Shown: positions 53,947 to 63,465 of the stretch, in pieces
Numbering within the stretch: the stretch's first letter is position 1
How the letters are laid out: each line of letters starts with the position of its first letter
Notes under the pieces: generated by a model
What the model was told of the DNA's origin: nothing
The model's input: only the letters and a program-made list of their open reading frames with translations
Database searches by the model: none
Assembly (NCBI RefSeq): GCF_005280295.1
Contig: NZ_CP040020.1
Coordinates: 2,356,001 to 2,420,000 of the forward strand
Length of the DNA: 64,000 bases
Reading direction: 5' to 3'
Source of the DNA: Brevibacterium sp. CS2
GTDB taxonomy: Bacteria > Actinomycetota > Actinomycetes > Actinomycetales > Brevibacteriaceae
Translations under genes and position numbers: made by a program

Positions 53947-54344
53947 AGACATCAGCCATCATCTTCAGCTCGGGCATCCTGTTCTTCCTCCCGATCGCCT
54001 TCATCTACGGGTTCCTCACCGACTTCCAGGAGCTCGTCGGATTCCCGGCGATCCTCCTCGTCGGGCTCATGTCCCTGATGATCGGCGGGTACCTCTTCCT
54101 CCACGACAGGAGCATCGGACGGATCGCCGCCGACGACCTCGACGGCGAGATCTCCGATGAAGCCTATGAGTACGGCTTCTACAGCCCGTGGAGCTGGTGG
54201 CCGATCACCGTCGCCACCGGTGCCGGGATCTGCTTCGTCGGCGTGGCCGTCGGATGGTGGATCGTTCCGTTCGGAGGACTCATCGCCCTGGTCGGACTCG
54301 TCGGACTCGTCTACGAATACGATCGCGGCAACCACGCGCACTGA
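53943..54344 (+). CDS. ctaF: Cytochrome c oxidase subunit IV (actinobacterial CtaF)
   Basis: 133 residues with four membrane helices in two pairs ([78 protein letters not shown]). The [24 protein letters not shown] motif between the pairs is typical of the actinobacterial subunit. It is the last gene of ctaC-ctaD-ctaF, followed by a strong hairpin. Confidence 0.93.
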   Translation: MKTSAIIFSSGILFFLPIAFIYGFLTDFQELVGFPAILLVGLMSLMIGGYLFLHDRSIGRIAADDLDGEISDEAYEYGFYSPWSWWPITVATGAGICFVGVAVGWWIVPFGGLIALVGLVGLVYEYDRGNHAH

Positions 54345-54373
54345 GCGCAGGCGCATAGCGCAGGCACGCTGAG

Positions 54374-54408
54374 GCGGGGCCGGGACTCATGTCCCGGCCC
54401 CGCTTCTC
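54374..54408 (+). terminator. Terminator of the ctaCDF operon
   Basis: GCGGGGCCGGGAC pairs perfectly with GTCCCGGCCCCGC around TCAT, followed by TTCTCT. It lies 30 bp after the ctaF stop. Confidence 0.85.
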
Positions 54409-55258
54409 TGCGTGTGCCTTCAGGCGACCCGGGGGCGCCTCCCGTGATTGCTTGTTCCGGGGGAATTGGAACCGAGCGAGTGCGTGATCCGCGGTAGGAT
54501 ACTCGATCCTCTGGGCGCACGGGCGACGAACTGCGGTGATCGGGCGTGCAGGAGAGTTCGACGGGTTCAGGCGAACACTGCTGCGGCCAGGAAGAAGGCC
54601 CAGGCGGTACACGTGCGCAGCGGTGAAGGGTGCGGCGAAGGTATCAGCACGACCAGCTGAAATCGGCGATCCTGCGACCGCCGGTGCCCCGTTCCCGAGG
54701 AGTACAGCTTCACTGCGCTCCAGGAAGCGATGGTGTCCAGCAACTCCCCGACGATCGGTTCGTTCCTCCGAGACCGCACTGCATCGGACTCCAACGGATG
54801 CTCGATCTGGCGTGGGGGCTACGCCACGACCACCGACTATCCGCAGCGGCGAACCTCATGAGGCCCGGATCGCTGCAGTCGCGGCGGCGCTGTCCGAGGC
54901 GGCGCCGAACCCCCCTGCTCTCGCTCAGAAACCCAGCACCGCGGCCGACTTCGATACGTGTCTGCAACAACGCAGACTGCTGTGGCGGTCGTGGACTCGT
55001 GGAATGCGCAGTCTGCGACTGCGGCAGCAGTTTCCGTTGCGATCTCTCTGGGGTGTGAGACGAGGGCGAACCAGCGCTGAACTCAGTGAGCCGGAGTCGG
55101 CGAGTGATGGGCTGCGATTGACGGTCGAGCGCGAAGGCCAGCCGTGACGTGCCGGACGCCTCGTCCGCTCGGACGGAGCCTCGGGGGAGGGGACTGGGGG
55201 CCTGCATGTGATCGGACGAGCAGTCCGGCGAGCAGCCGTTCGCAGGACCGGGTGAACG
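54409..55258. other. 850-bp interval without a recognisable gene
   Basis: It lies between the terminators of two convergent respiratory operons. The open frames here have poor codon structure and products with no recognisable motif. Local composition appears less GC-rich than in the neighbouring genes. It could be a decayed gene, an RNA or spacer; the sequence alone does not decide. Confidence 0.5.
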
Positions 55259-55297
55259 GCCGAGGGCCGGACTGTCGGTGACAGTCCGGCCCTCGGC
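55259..55297 (-). terminator. Terminator of the ctaE-qcrCAB operon
   Basis: GCCGAGGGCCGGACTGTC and its exact complement (18-bp arms) flank the loop GGT. It is positioned 22 bp beyond the qcrB stop codon. Confidence 0.85.
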
Positions 55298-55318
55298 CTC
55301 GTGCGAGCGGATCTCCGC

Positions 55319-56962
55319 TCAGTGTCCGCGCGGGAGCTCTCCACCGGAGTGCGATCCGGCGTCGACGCCGTGGTCACCATGATCGTGGTGAGCGGCATCG
55401 AGCTCGTCCTTGGTCACCGGGGCGACGCGATCCTCGTAGAAGAACTTCGAGATCGCTGCTCGGCGACGCTCCCACTTCGAGATCTTCCCATCGGGGTCCG
55501 GCTCGGCGGGGACGTACTCGGGGGACTCGAAGGAGCTCAGCGCCCACACCTCGTGATCGGTGTGCACCTTGTGGCGCTCCTGGTACTCGCCGTGGGGCAG
55601 GCGGATGATCTCGCCGCTCTCGTAGCCGTGCAGGATGATCTCGCGGTCCTTCCGCTGCAGTCCGAGGCAGATCCGCTTCGTCACGATGTACGCGATGATC
55701 GGGCCGGCGAAGAACAGGAAGCGGAAGATGTAGATCATGTCGTTGAGCGACATGTGGAAGAACACCGCCATGAGGTCACCGGAGGCAGCTGCCCACATCA
55801 CGGCGTACCAGACGACCGCCGCCATGCCGAAGGCGGTGCGCGTGGGGTTGTTGCGCGGGCGGTCGAGGATGTGGTGCTCGCGGTGGTCCTTGGTGACCCA
55901 CGCCTCGACGAACGGCCAGGCGGCCATCGCACCGAACAGCAGCGCGGCGATGAGCAGCGCGGAGAAGATGTTGAAGCTGATCGGCCATCCGAAGATGTAG
56001 AACTCGGTCCAGCCCGGGATGATGCGGAGGAAGCCGTCCATCCAGCCGATGTACCAGTCCGGCTGCGTGCCGGCGGAGACGGGGGAGGGATCGTACGGCC
56101 CGTAGTTCCACACCGGGTTGATGGTGAAGAAGCCGGAGATCAGCGCCAGCAGGCCGAAGATCATGAAGAAGAACCCGCCGCCCTTGGCCGCGAAGGTCGG
56201 GAGCACCGGCTCGCCGACGACGTTCTTCTCGGTGTGCCCGGCGCCCGGCCACTGCGTGTGCTTGTGGATGACGACGAACATCAGGTGGACGCCGATGGCA
56301 GCGATGAGCAGCGCCGGGACGATCATGATGTGGAGCGAGTAGAGGCGCGACACGATGTCGATGCCGGGGAACTCGCCGCCGAACAGGAAGAACGACACAT
56401 AGGTGCCGACGAGCGGGATGCCCTTGAGCAGGCCGTCGATGATCCGCAGGCCGTTGCCGGAGAGCAGGTCGTCGGGCAGCGAGTAGCCGGTGAAGCCGGC
56501 ACCCATGCCGAGCGCGATGAGAGCGATGCCGATGAGCCAGTTGATCTCGCGCGGGCGGCGGAACGCACCGGTGAAGAAGATGCGCAGCGCGTGGATGCTC
56601 ACCGCGGCCATGAACAGCAGAGCCGCCCAGTGGTGCATCTGGCGGATGAACAGGCCGCCGCGGATCTCGAAGGAGATCGCCAGCGTCGAGGCGTAAGCCT
56701 CGGACATCTCGACGCCCTTGAGCGGGATGTACGGACCCTCGTAGTGGAGCTCGCCCATCGCCGGCTTGAACCAGAACGTGAGGAAGGTGCCCGTGAGGAT
56801 GAGGATGATGAAGGTGTAGAGGGCCACCTCACCGAGCATGAAGGACCAGTGGGAAGGGAAGATCTTGCGACCGAACTCCTTCACCATCTTCGAGGCGCCT
56901 ACGCGGCTCTCGGTGAACTGTGCCGCTTTTCCGACAGCGGTCGTCGCGGGTGCTGTGCTCAT
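55319..56962 (-). CDS. qcrB: Cytochrome bc complex cytochrome b subunit
   Basis: 547 residues. The N-terminal half has four heme-ligand His positions, seen in RQMHHWAALLFMAAVSIHALR and in YSLHIMIVPALLIAAIGVHLMF. The quinol-oxidation motif appears as the actinobacterial PDWYIGW in place of PEWY. A soluble C-terminal extension rich in His/Asp is typical of actinobacterial QcrB. Last gene of ctaE-qcrC-qcrA-qcrB; it overlaps qcrA by 4 bp. Confidence 0.95.
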   Translation of the reverse strand: MSTAPATTAVGKAAQFTESRVGASKMVKEFGRKIFPSHWSFMLGEVALYTFIILILTGTFLTFWFKPAMGELHYEGPYIPLKGVEMSEAYASTLAISFEIRGGLFIRQMHHWAALLFMAAVSIHALRIFFTGAFRRPREINWLIGIALIALGMGAGFTGYSLPDDLLSGNGLRIIDGLLKGIPLVGTYVSFFLFGGEFPGIDIVSRLYSLHIMIVPALLIAAIGVHLMFVVIHKHTQWPGAGHTEKNVVGEPVLPTFAAKGGGFFFMIFGLLALISGFFTINPVWNYGPYDPSPVSAGTQPDWYIGWMDGFLRIIPGWTEFYIFGWPISFNIFSALLIAALLFGAMAAWPFVEAWVTKDHREHHILDRPRNNPTRTAFGMAAVVWYAVMWAAASGDLMAVFFHMSLNDMIYIFRFLFFAGPIIAYIVTKRICLGLQRKDREIILHGYESGEIIRLPHGEYQERHKVHTDHEVWALSSFESPEYVPAEPDPDGKISKWERRRAAISKFFYEDRVAPVTKDELDAAHHDHGDHGVDAGSHSGGELPRGH

Positions 56963-58008
56963 TGCTCGGAGGTCTCCCTGGTGTTGATCTCCCAGAACGT
57001 CGGGCCGACGGGATCCACGAAGTCGCGCTGGGCGACCAGGTAGCCCTCGTCATCGACGGCGATGGGAAGCTGCGGAAGCGGACGCTTGGCCGGGCCGAAG
57101 ATGACCGCGCAGTGGTTGGTCACGTCGAAGGTCGACTGGTGGCACGGGCACAGGAGGTGGTGGGTCTGGTGCTCGTAGAGGGCGACCGGGCAGCCGACGT
57201 GGGTGCAGATCTTGGAGTAGGCGACGATGCCGTCGACACCCCAGTCCTCCTTCGCCGGATCCGTGTTGAGCTCCTGCGGATCGATCCGCATGAGGAGCAC
57301 GGCGGCCTTGGCCTTCTCGTTGAGCGGGTGCTCGGACTCGTACATCTTCTCCGGGATCACGTGGAACGCGGAGCCGATGGTGACGTCCTCGGCACGGATG
57401 TAGCGGTCCTCGTGGGGCACCATGCCCGGGTCCTGGACGAGGCGCACGCCGGGACCCCAGAGGGTCTTGAAGAGCGAGTCGCCCGGGAGCGGACCGAGAT
57501 CGCGGAACACGAGCAGCGCCGGCAGGGGAGCGATCGCGACGGCTGCGATGAGGGTGTTGCGCAGCAGCGGGCGACGGGCGATGCCCGACTCCTCCTTGGC
57601 CTGGTTGATGATCTCGAGCGCGATCGCCTGGTCCTCCTCGGACCCGGCGATGTCGTGACGGGACTCGACGACCTCGACGTCGGTGATGAGGGTCTTGGCC
57701 CACAGGACGATGCCGACTCCGATGGAGAACAGCGCGAGCGTCGCGCCGAGCCCGAGCATCGCGTTCTGCAGTCGGATCGACCCCATCGAGCCGTCCTCGA
57801 TCGGGAAGAGGAAGTACGACACGATGAACCACAGGGTTCCGATCATCGAGAGGATGAACCATCCCGCGATCTGCCGTTCGGCCATGCGCTCAGCAGCGGG
57901 GCTGCTGTCGGTGACTCGGGGCTTGTGCTCGGGAATACCAGGATTGGTGAACCCGTTCACCTGCTCGAGCTGGCTGCCGTGCTCGGCAGTGTGCTGTTTC
58001 GAGGTCAT
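56959..58008 (-). CDS. qcrA: Rieske iron-sulfur subunit of the bcc complex
   Basis: 349 residues. Three N-terminal membrane helices (around 50-70, 85-110 and 165-185) are the actinobacterial form. The [2Fe-2S] ligands are in CTHVGCPVALYEH and CPCHQSTFDV. It transfers electrons from menaquinol to the QcrC hemes. It overlaps qcrB and follows qcrC by 43 bp. Confidence 0.95.
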   Translation of the reverse strand: MTSKQHTAEHGSQLEQVNGFTNPGIPEHKPRVTDSSPAAERMAERQIAGWFILSMIGTLWFIVSYFLFPIEDGSMGSIRLQNAMLGLGATLALFSIGVGIVLWAKTLITDVEVVESRHDIAGSEEDQAIALEIINQAKEESGIARRPLLRNTLIAAVAIAPLPALLVFRDLGPLPGDSLFKTLWGPGVRLVQDPGMVPHEDRYIRAEDVTIGSAFHVIPEKMYESEHPLNEKAKAAVLLMRIDPQELNTDPAKEDWGVDGIVAYSKICTHVGCPVALYEHQTHHLLCPCHQSTFDVTNHCAVIFGPAKRPLPQLPIAVDDEGYLVAQRDFVDPVGPTFWEINTRETSEQ

Positions 58009-58051
58009 TCGCTTCCTCGTCCTTTACTCGATACGGATGAGAACGTGGTGG

Positions 58052-58837
58052 TCACTTGGACCGCGCCGAGAGCCATACGGTAATGCCGATGACTGCAGCG
58101 AGACCGAAGAACCAGATGAACAGGCCCTCGGCGACCGGGCCGAGCGAACCGAGCTTGGCTCCACCGGCGGACGGCTGCTCCGAGACCTCGCGGACGTAGG
58201 CGATGACGTCGCGCTTCTGCTCGGGGGTGAGGTTGGCATCGTTGAAGATCGGCATGTTCTGCGGACCGGTCTGCATGGCCTCGTAGAGGTGCTTCTCGGA
58301 GACCTCGGAGAGGTTCGGGGCATACTTGCCGCGGGTCAGGGCGCCGCCCGAGCCGACGACGTTGTGGCACATCGCGCAGTTGGTGCGGAAGAGTCCGCCG
58401 CCTGCGGCGGGGTCGCCCTGCGAGGCGTCGAGGTACTCGTCCTCCGGAACTGCCGGTCCGGGGCCGAGCGAGGCGACGTACGCCGACATCTGCGAGATCT
58501 GCTCCTCGCTGAACTGCGGAGTCTTGACCTGTGCCTGCGGGCCGCTCATCTGCAGCGGCATGCGGCCGGTACCGACCTGGAAGTCCACGGCTGCCGCGCC
58601 GACTCCGACGAGGCCGGGCCCGTTCTCGGTGCCCTCGGCGTTCATCCCGTGGCAGGTCGCGCAGTTGGTGACGAAGAGCTTCTCGCCCTCCTCCACGTCC
58701 TGAGCCGTGTACTCCTCGGCGGACGCGGTGCTGTTCGTGGTGAACACTGCGTAGGCGCCGCCGGTCATCAACAGACCGACGAGCAGCAGGACCACGAGGG
58801 CCATCGGGTGCCGGCGTCGTGCGGCTAGAAGCTTCAC
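58052..58837 (-). CDS. qcrC: Diheme cytochrome c subunit of the bcc complex
   Basis: 261 residues. An N-terminal signal-anchor (HPMALVVLLLVGLLMTGGAYA), two heme c motifs (CATCH and CAMCH) with distal Met candidates, and a C-terminal membrane helix (EGLFIWFFGLAAVIGITVWL). The diheme form replaces soluble cytochrome c, passing electrons directly to the aa3 oxidase in a supercomplex. Confidence 0.95.
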   Translation of the reverse strand: MKLLAARRRHPMALVVLLLVGLLMTGGAYAVFTTNSTASAEEYTAQDVEEGEKLFVTNCATCHGMNAEGTENGPGLVGVGAAAVDFQVGTGRMPLQMSGPQAQVKTPQFSEEQISQMSAYVASLGPGPAVPEDEYLDASQGDPAAGGGLFRTNCAMCHNVVGSGGALTRGKYAPNLSEVSEKHLYEAMQTGPQNMPIFNDANLTPEQKRDVIAYVREVSEQPSAGGAKLGSLGPVAEGLFIWFFGLAAVIGITVWLSARSK

Positions 58838-58888
58838 AGATTTGTCCTTTTCTTGCTGGAGTCTGGCAGGGCGGGTCTCAGACCGCGA

Positions 58889-59527
58889 TCACTGGAGGAT
58901 GTAGATCACGGCGAAGAGGCCGACCCACACGACGTCGACGAAGTGCCAGTAGTACGACACGCAGATCGCGAACACGGCTTCCCGGTGACCGAACCGCCTG
59001 GCGGCGTAGGTGCGGCCGATGACCAGCAGGAACGCGATCAGGCCGCCGAGCACGTGGAGGCCGTGGAACCCGGTGGTGAGGTAGAAGACCGAGCCGTAGG
59101 CGTTCGAGTTGATCGCAACGCCCTCGGAGACGAGGGTGGCGTACTCGTAGACCTGGCCGCCGATGAAGATCGAGCCGAGGAAGAAGGAGGCGTAGTACCA
59201 CTCGACGAGGCCCCAGCGGCCGACGTTGAGCAGACCGCCGGTGCGGCGCGGCTGGAAGTGCTCGGCCTTGAACACGCCGAGCTGGCAGGTCACCGACGAC
59301 AGCACCAGGATCGAGGTGTTGCCGAGGGCGAACCAGAACGCGAGCTTCTGCGTTTCCTCGGCCCACATTTCCGGGACGACCGAACGGATCGTGAAGTACA
59401 TGGCGAAGAGCGCGGCGAAGAACATCAGCTCGCTCGACAGCCACACGATGAACCCTACGGTTGTCGTGTTCGGCCTGTTGACGACTGGATGAACCGGCGC
59501 TGTTTGAGATGCAGTGGCAGTGGACAC
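58889..59527 (-). CDS. ctaE: Cytochrome c oxidase subunit III
   Basis: 212 residues from GTG 59527, with GGG-rich sequence upstream. Five membrane helices. Motifs are [17 protein letters not shown], with the conserved Glu, and [15 protein letters not shown], plus the C-terminal [20 protein letters not shown]. It stabilises the aa3 core. First gene of the operon, with the shared CTAC-N5-GTAG motif about 60 bp upstream. Confidence 0.95.
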   Translation of the reverse strand: MSTATASQTAPVHPVVNRPNTTTVGFIVWLSSELMFFAALFAMYFTIRSVVPEMWAEETQKLAFWFALGNTSILVLSSVTCQLGVFKAEHFQPRRTGGLLNVGRWGLVEWYYASFFLGSIFIGGQVYEYATLVSEGVAINSNAYGSVFYLTTGFHGLHVLGGLIAFLLVIGRTYAARRFGHREAVFAICVSYYWHFVDVVWVGLFAVIYILQ

Positions 59528-59587
59528 GCCCCCATTATTACCCAGTCCCAAGAATAAATTCACCTTTTGCTCAGGTTCGCCGGGGAC

Positions 59588-59608
59588 ATTTTCTACGGCG
59601 TGTAGCGG
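59588..59608. promoter_or_regulatory. ATTTTCTAC-N5-GTAGCGG motif upstream of ctaE
   Basis: Second copy of the motif found upstream of ctaC, identical at all fixed positions and with the same 5-bp spacer. It lies 61 bp upstream of ctaE and 180 bp upstream of the divergent trpD. The surrounding interval (59528-59600) is AT-rich for this genome, consistent with a promoter. Confidence 0.6.
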
Positions 59609-59787
59609 AAAGCCCGAGAACTCGCGGATCCGTGTGACGTGCGGGAACACGCTCCCTCGCGTGTCGGTTCCGCCGATCGGACCGCGGACGCGCCGGCACG
59701 GGCGGCGTAGCATGATGGAGCCGTCCCCTTCCCGGGGTGAGACCCGGAGTCCCATCGAACACCGCAGCCCAGAGAGAGGTCCCCCGA

Positions 59788-60888
59788 ATGAGCGCACAGT
59801 CCCGACCCGCGAACGCGTCTGCCGTCGTCTCGGATGTGCGCAACTGGCCCGACCTGCTCGTCGCCCTCATGTCGCGGCAGGATCTCGACGCCGGGACCGC
59901 GGCGTGGGCGATGGACGAGATCATGTCCGGCAACGTCCCCGACGTCACCATGGCCGCTTTCCTGGTGGCCCACCACGGGAAAGGGGAGACGGTCGAGGAG
60001 ATCAGCGGTCTCGTCGAAGCGATGATGGCTCATGCGGTGACGCTCGACGGGCTCTCCGACGCCGTCGACATCGTCGGCACCGGCGGCGACCGGGCGAAGA
60101 CGGTGAACATCTCCTCGACCGCCTCGTTCATCATCGCCGCCTCCGGGCAGCGTCTCGTCAAGCACGGCAACCGGGCCACGTCCTCGGCCTCGGGGTCCGC
60201 CGACGTCCTCGAGGCGCTCGGACTCACCCTCGACCTCACGCCCGCGCAGACCGTCGGGCTCGCCCGCGAGGTGGGGATGGCGTTCTGCTTCGCGAACGTC
60301 TACCACCCGGCGATGCGATTCATCGCCCCGGTGCGGAAGGCCATCAAGGTGCCCTCGGCCTTCAACATCCTGGGCCCCCTCACCAATCCGGCCCGCACCC
60401 GTGCCACCGCGATCGGTGTCGCCGATCCCGCGATGGCACCGCTCGTCGCCGGGGTGCTCGCCCGACGCGGCGACACGGCGCTCGTGTTCCGGTCCGGCGA
60501 CGGCCTCGACGAGCTCAGCACCACCGCGGTCAACGACGTCTGGGAGGTCCGTGACGGCTCGGTCGTCCATTCGACCTTCGACGCGACCGCCCTCGACCTC
60601 CCGCGGGTCTCCAAGGACGATCTGCGTGGCGGTGACCCGGAGTTCAACGCCTGGGTGATGACCCGGGTGCTTGAGGGCGAGCGGTCCCCGGTGCGCGATG
60701 TCGTCATCCTCAATGCGGCGGCCGCGCTCGTCGCAGCCGATCGGGAGGCCGAGGGTGCTCTGACCGATCGGCTCGCCGCGAAGTCCGGGATCGCCGCCGA
60801 GGCGCTCGATTCCGGGGCCGCCCGCCGCAAGCTCGGTGAGCTGATCGAGGCGTCACACCGCTGGGGTGCCGCCGAGCGGACCGAATGA
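59788..60888 (+). CDS. trpD: Anthranilate phosphoribosyltransferase
   Basis: 366 residues. The PRPP motif [17 protein letters not shown], the [21 protein letters not shown] segment, and NVYHPAMRF with ILGPLTNPA are all present. It performs the second step of tryptophan synthesis. It stands alone beside ctaE with no other trp gene in view. Its end overlaps the convergent nuclease gene by 36 bp. Confidence 0.94.
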   Translation: MSAQSRPANASAVVSDVRNWPDLLVALMSRQDLDAGTAAWAMDEIMSGNVPDVTMAAFLVAHHGKGETVEEISGLVEAMMAHAVTLDGLSDAVDIVGTGGDRAKTVNISSTASFIIAASGQRLVKHGNRATSSASGSADVLEALGLTLDLTPAQTVGLAREVGMAFCFANVYHPAMRFIAPVRKAIKVPSAFNILGPLTNPARTRATAIGVADPAMAPLVAGVLARRGDTALVFRSGDGLDELSTTAVNDVWEVRDGSVVHSTFDATALDLPRVSKDDLRGGDPEFNAWVMTRVLEGERSPVRDVVILNAAAALVAADREAEGALTDRLAAKSGIAAEALDSGAARRKLGELIEASHRWGAAERTE

Positions 60889-62598
60889 CCCGAGGACGCG
60901 CCCGAAGCCGGTGAGCGGCTCGCTCCAGCCGCCGGTGGTGCGCACCAGCCGCGTGCTCCCGTCGGCCAGCCGCCGATGGATCAGCGCGGTCTCCTGGGCG
61001 AGCGCCGCCGGCGCATCCACGGACGGCTGCTCGACGTGCTCGGCGGTGAGCCGCAGCGACTCGATCGCCGGATAGGGATTGACGCCCCCCGGCACGCGGG
61101 CGCTCCCGGCGAGCCGGCCCCAGCGGACGAGGGCGAGGTCCCAGCCGCCCCCCGGCGTCGGCACGGCGGCGACGCACTCCTCGATCGCAGCGAGCCCGGC
61201 CTGCCGCTCCTGGGCGGCGAGCGAGGAGAGCAGCCCGGTCATCGCGTCGCGCACCTCGGCGGCGGTCTCGAAGCGCTCGCCCGCGGTGAGGGCGGCCATG
61301 CGCTCCCGGCAGCGCCGGACGAACTCCGCCGGGTCGCCGACGAGGAGATCGTGGACGCCGGTGATGCCGGCCCGGTAGGCCTCGGCGTCCCAGTTCCCGG
61401 CGCACGGTCCGCCGCAGCGACCGAGCTCCCCGGAGGCGCACGGGGCGAAGGCGGCGTGGTGCGGCTTCTGCGTGCACTGCTTGAGCGGGAAGAGGCGGTC
61501 CAGGGCGCGCTTGGCCTCCTGGGCGCGGCGGTGGGTCCGGAACGGCCCGAGCCGGCGCGCGGCGTCGTCCGCCGAGGCCGGTGCTGTCCGCACGACCGAG
61601 AGGCGCGGGAACTCCTCGTCGGTGAGCCGGAGCCAGGTGCGGCGTTCCGGATGCTTGGACCGTCGGTTGTAGGGCGGGGCGAGCTCGCCGATGAGCCTGA
61701 CCTCCCTGACCTCCGCCTCGAGGTGCGTGTCGCAGGGGACCGTGCTGACCTCCTGGGCGGCGGTGATCATCTCCGCCATGCGACCGCGGGTCTCCCCGGC
61801 CGTGAAGTAGTTGCGCACGCGGGCCCGCATGTTCCGGCTCACCCCGATGTAGAGCACCCGCCGGGAGCCGTCGAGGAACATGTACACACCGGGTCCTTCC
61901 GGGACCCCCGTGGCGAGGTGGGCCTTGGTGCGGCGCTTCTGCCATCCGGCCGGCTTGAGGCGCTGGAGGTCTTCGAGGGTGGTGATGCCGAAGGTGCCGA
62001 AGCGGTCGAACAGCCGGTGGAGGATCTCCCCGGTCGCCCGCGCATCCGCCAGTGCCCGGTGGTCCGGGGCCACCGCGGTGCCGAAATGCGCGGCGAGTGT
62101 GCCGAGCTTGTGGTTGACGACCTCTCCGCGGGGCACGACCTGGCGGGCGAGCTTGACGGTGTCGAGCACGGGCGGGTCCGGCCAGGCGTAGTCGAGCGAG
62201 CTGCAGGCGGCCTTGAGGTAGCCGATGTCGAAGCCTGCGTTGTGGGCGACGAGGACGGATCCCCGCGCGAACTCGAGGAACGCGGGGAGCACCGAATCGA
62301 GTTCCGGGGCGCCGGCGACCATGCCGTTGGTGATCCCGGTCAGTCGTTCGACGAACGGGGAGATCGTGCTCGTGCGCGGCCGGACCAGGGTGGAGAACTC
62401 GCCGAGCACCTCGCCGCTGCGGAGCTTGACCGCGCCGATCTCGGTGATGTCGGTCGAGCCGGTCGTCTCGAGGTCGACGACGACGAAGGTCACCTCTTCC
62501 AGCGGGGTGCCGAGATCGCTGAGGTCGAGCTGCCCGGAGCGCGGCCGCTCGTCCCGGTCGAAAGCCCTCGGGGCGCGGTGGATGGACATGGCTGACAT
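60853..62598 (-). CDS. DEDD exonuclease/GIY-YIG endonuclease fusion (UvrC/Cho-like)
   Basis: About 581 residues. N-terminal DnaQ-type exonuclease: Asp and Glu in FVVVDLETTGSTDITEIG, then HNAGFDIGYL, and HRALADARATGEIL. A GIY-YIG domain follows (GVYMFLDGSRRVLYIGVS, with Arg/Glu further on). Then comes a UvrC-like region with four Cys (QCTQKPHHAAFAPCASGELG, then RCGGPC) matching the Fe-S cluster positions of UvrC. Probably a DNA repair nuclease. The start is 62598 or 62589. Confidence 0.87.
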   Translation of the reverse strand: MSAMSIHRAPRAFDRDERPRSGQLDLSDLGTPLEEVTFVVVDLETTGSTDITEIGAVKLRSGEVLGEFSTLVRPRTSTISPFVERLTGITNGMVAGAPELDSVLPAFLEFARGSVLVAHNAGFDIGYLKAACSSLDYAWPDPPVLDTVKLARQVVPRGEVVNHKLGTLAAHFGTAVAPDHRALADARATGEILHRLFDRFGTFGITTLEDLQRLKPAGWQKRRTKAHLATGVPEGPGVYMFLDGSRRVLYIGVSRNMRARVRNYFTAGETRGRMAEMITAAQEVSTVPCDTHLEAEVREVRLIGELAPPYNRRSKHPERRTWLRLTDEEFPRLSVVRTAPASADDAARRLGPFRTHRRAQEAKRALDRLFPLKQCTQKPHHAAFAPCASGELGRCGGPCAGNWDAEAYRAGITGVHDLLVGDPAEFVRRCRERMAALTAGERFETAAEVRDAMTGLLSSLAAQERQAGLAAIEECVAAVPTPGGGWDLALVRWGRLAGSARVPGGVNPYPAIESLRLTAEHVEQPSVDAPAALAQETALIHRRLADGSTRLVRTTGGWSEPLTGFGRVLGSFGPLGGTPAV

Positions 62599-62742
62599 CC
62601 TGCCACGCGGGACGGACACGGGGGTCGGGGATGCGGGCAGGGCGGCCGCCGGCGGGGCCGTGTCCGCACCTCCGTCTAGGGTCTGGAACGTGCACCTGAC
62701 ACCGTGCGTCGCAGCCGCGGCGCACCGATCGAGGAGGACCTC

Positions 62743-63042
62743 ATGATCATCGAATGCACCGATCCCGGCCACGGCACGGACGAGCGCACGGGCGCGGTCG
62801 TGTGCCCGGACCCCGACTGCCTGGTCGCCGCCGTCCACTCCGGTCCGGATCCGATGGACCGACTGCCCGCCGTGCGCCCCGACTGGATCCTCGAGAGTCC
62901 GGATCACCTCGATCGTCTCGAGGTCGAGGCGCTCGCGGTGCTCGGCGACTGCGGCCTCGTGCCGCAGGTCGTGGCGCCGGGGGAGGACGACCGGGAGGCC
63001 GACTACGTGCCCTTCGCTCCGGCGATCCGCCGGGTCGGCTGA
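62743..63042 (+). CDS. Small hypothetical protein
   Basis: 99 residues, acidic, with an excellent GAGGAGGA ribosome binding site. It opens MIIECTDPGHGTDERTGAVV with two nearby Cys (VCPDPDCLV), perhaps a small metal site together with Cys5. No domain is recognised. It is convergent with the membrane protein gene that follows; the two stops are adjacent. Confidence 0.7.
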   Translation: MIIECTDPGHGTDERTGAVVCPDPDCLVAAVHSGPDPMDRLPAVRPDWILESPDHLDRLEVEALAVLGDCGLVPQVVAPGEDDREADYVPFAPAIRRVG

Positions 63043-63465
63043 TCAGACCTGCGCCCCGCCGCCGGGATCGCTGCGGTGCTCGGCCGGCAGGTTGAGGAAG
63101 AGCATGAGGCCCGAGGCCATGCTGATGCCGAGGAGCACGAGCACCGCGATGCCCGGCACGGGCCGGAAGAAGATCGCCATGACGAGGAGAGCGCCGACCC
63201 CGCCGACGAGCCCGACGACGGAGAGCACGAAGAGCGGGGGCGCACTGCGCCAGCCGATCCGCTCCGGGGCCGGTGGGACCCAGTCCTCGTCCTCCTCGAG
63301 CCGCTCGCGGATCTCGTCGGTGGACATCTCCGGGACGAAGCCCGACTGCGCCTCGATCCCGGACACCATGGACTCCCAGTCCGCATCCGGGATGCGCTCG
63401 GCGTCGGGCAGGCGTTCGCGATCCGGGTCACCGGAGGATCCCGGGAGGCCGCCGGAGCCGGTCAT
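63043..63465 (-). CDS. Small membrane protein, hypothetical
   Basis: 140 residues. An acidic N-terminal half (VPEMSTDEIRERLEEDEDWVPPAPE) is followed by two membrane helices (PPLFVLSVVGLVGGVGALLVMAIFF, GIAVLVLLGISMASGLMLFL). The pattern is common in actinobacterial proteins encoded next to alpha/beta hydrolases. It overlaps the hydrolase stop by 4 bp (ATGA), so it is co-translated. Confidence 0.75.
   Translation of the reverse strand: MTGSGGLPGSSGDPDRERLPDAERIPDADWESMVSGIEAQSGFVPEMSTDEIRERLEEDEDWVPPAPERIGWRSAPPLFVLSVVGLVGGVGALLVMAIFFRPVPGIAVLVLLGISMASGLMLFLNLPAEHRSDPGGGAQV

Noticed and set aside
54536-55147. 203-codon plus-strand frame in the gap between ctaF and qcrB
   Set aside because: The product has no recognisable motif, the start lacks a convincing ribosome binding site, and competing frames are open on both strands.
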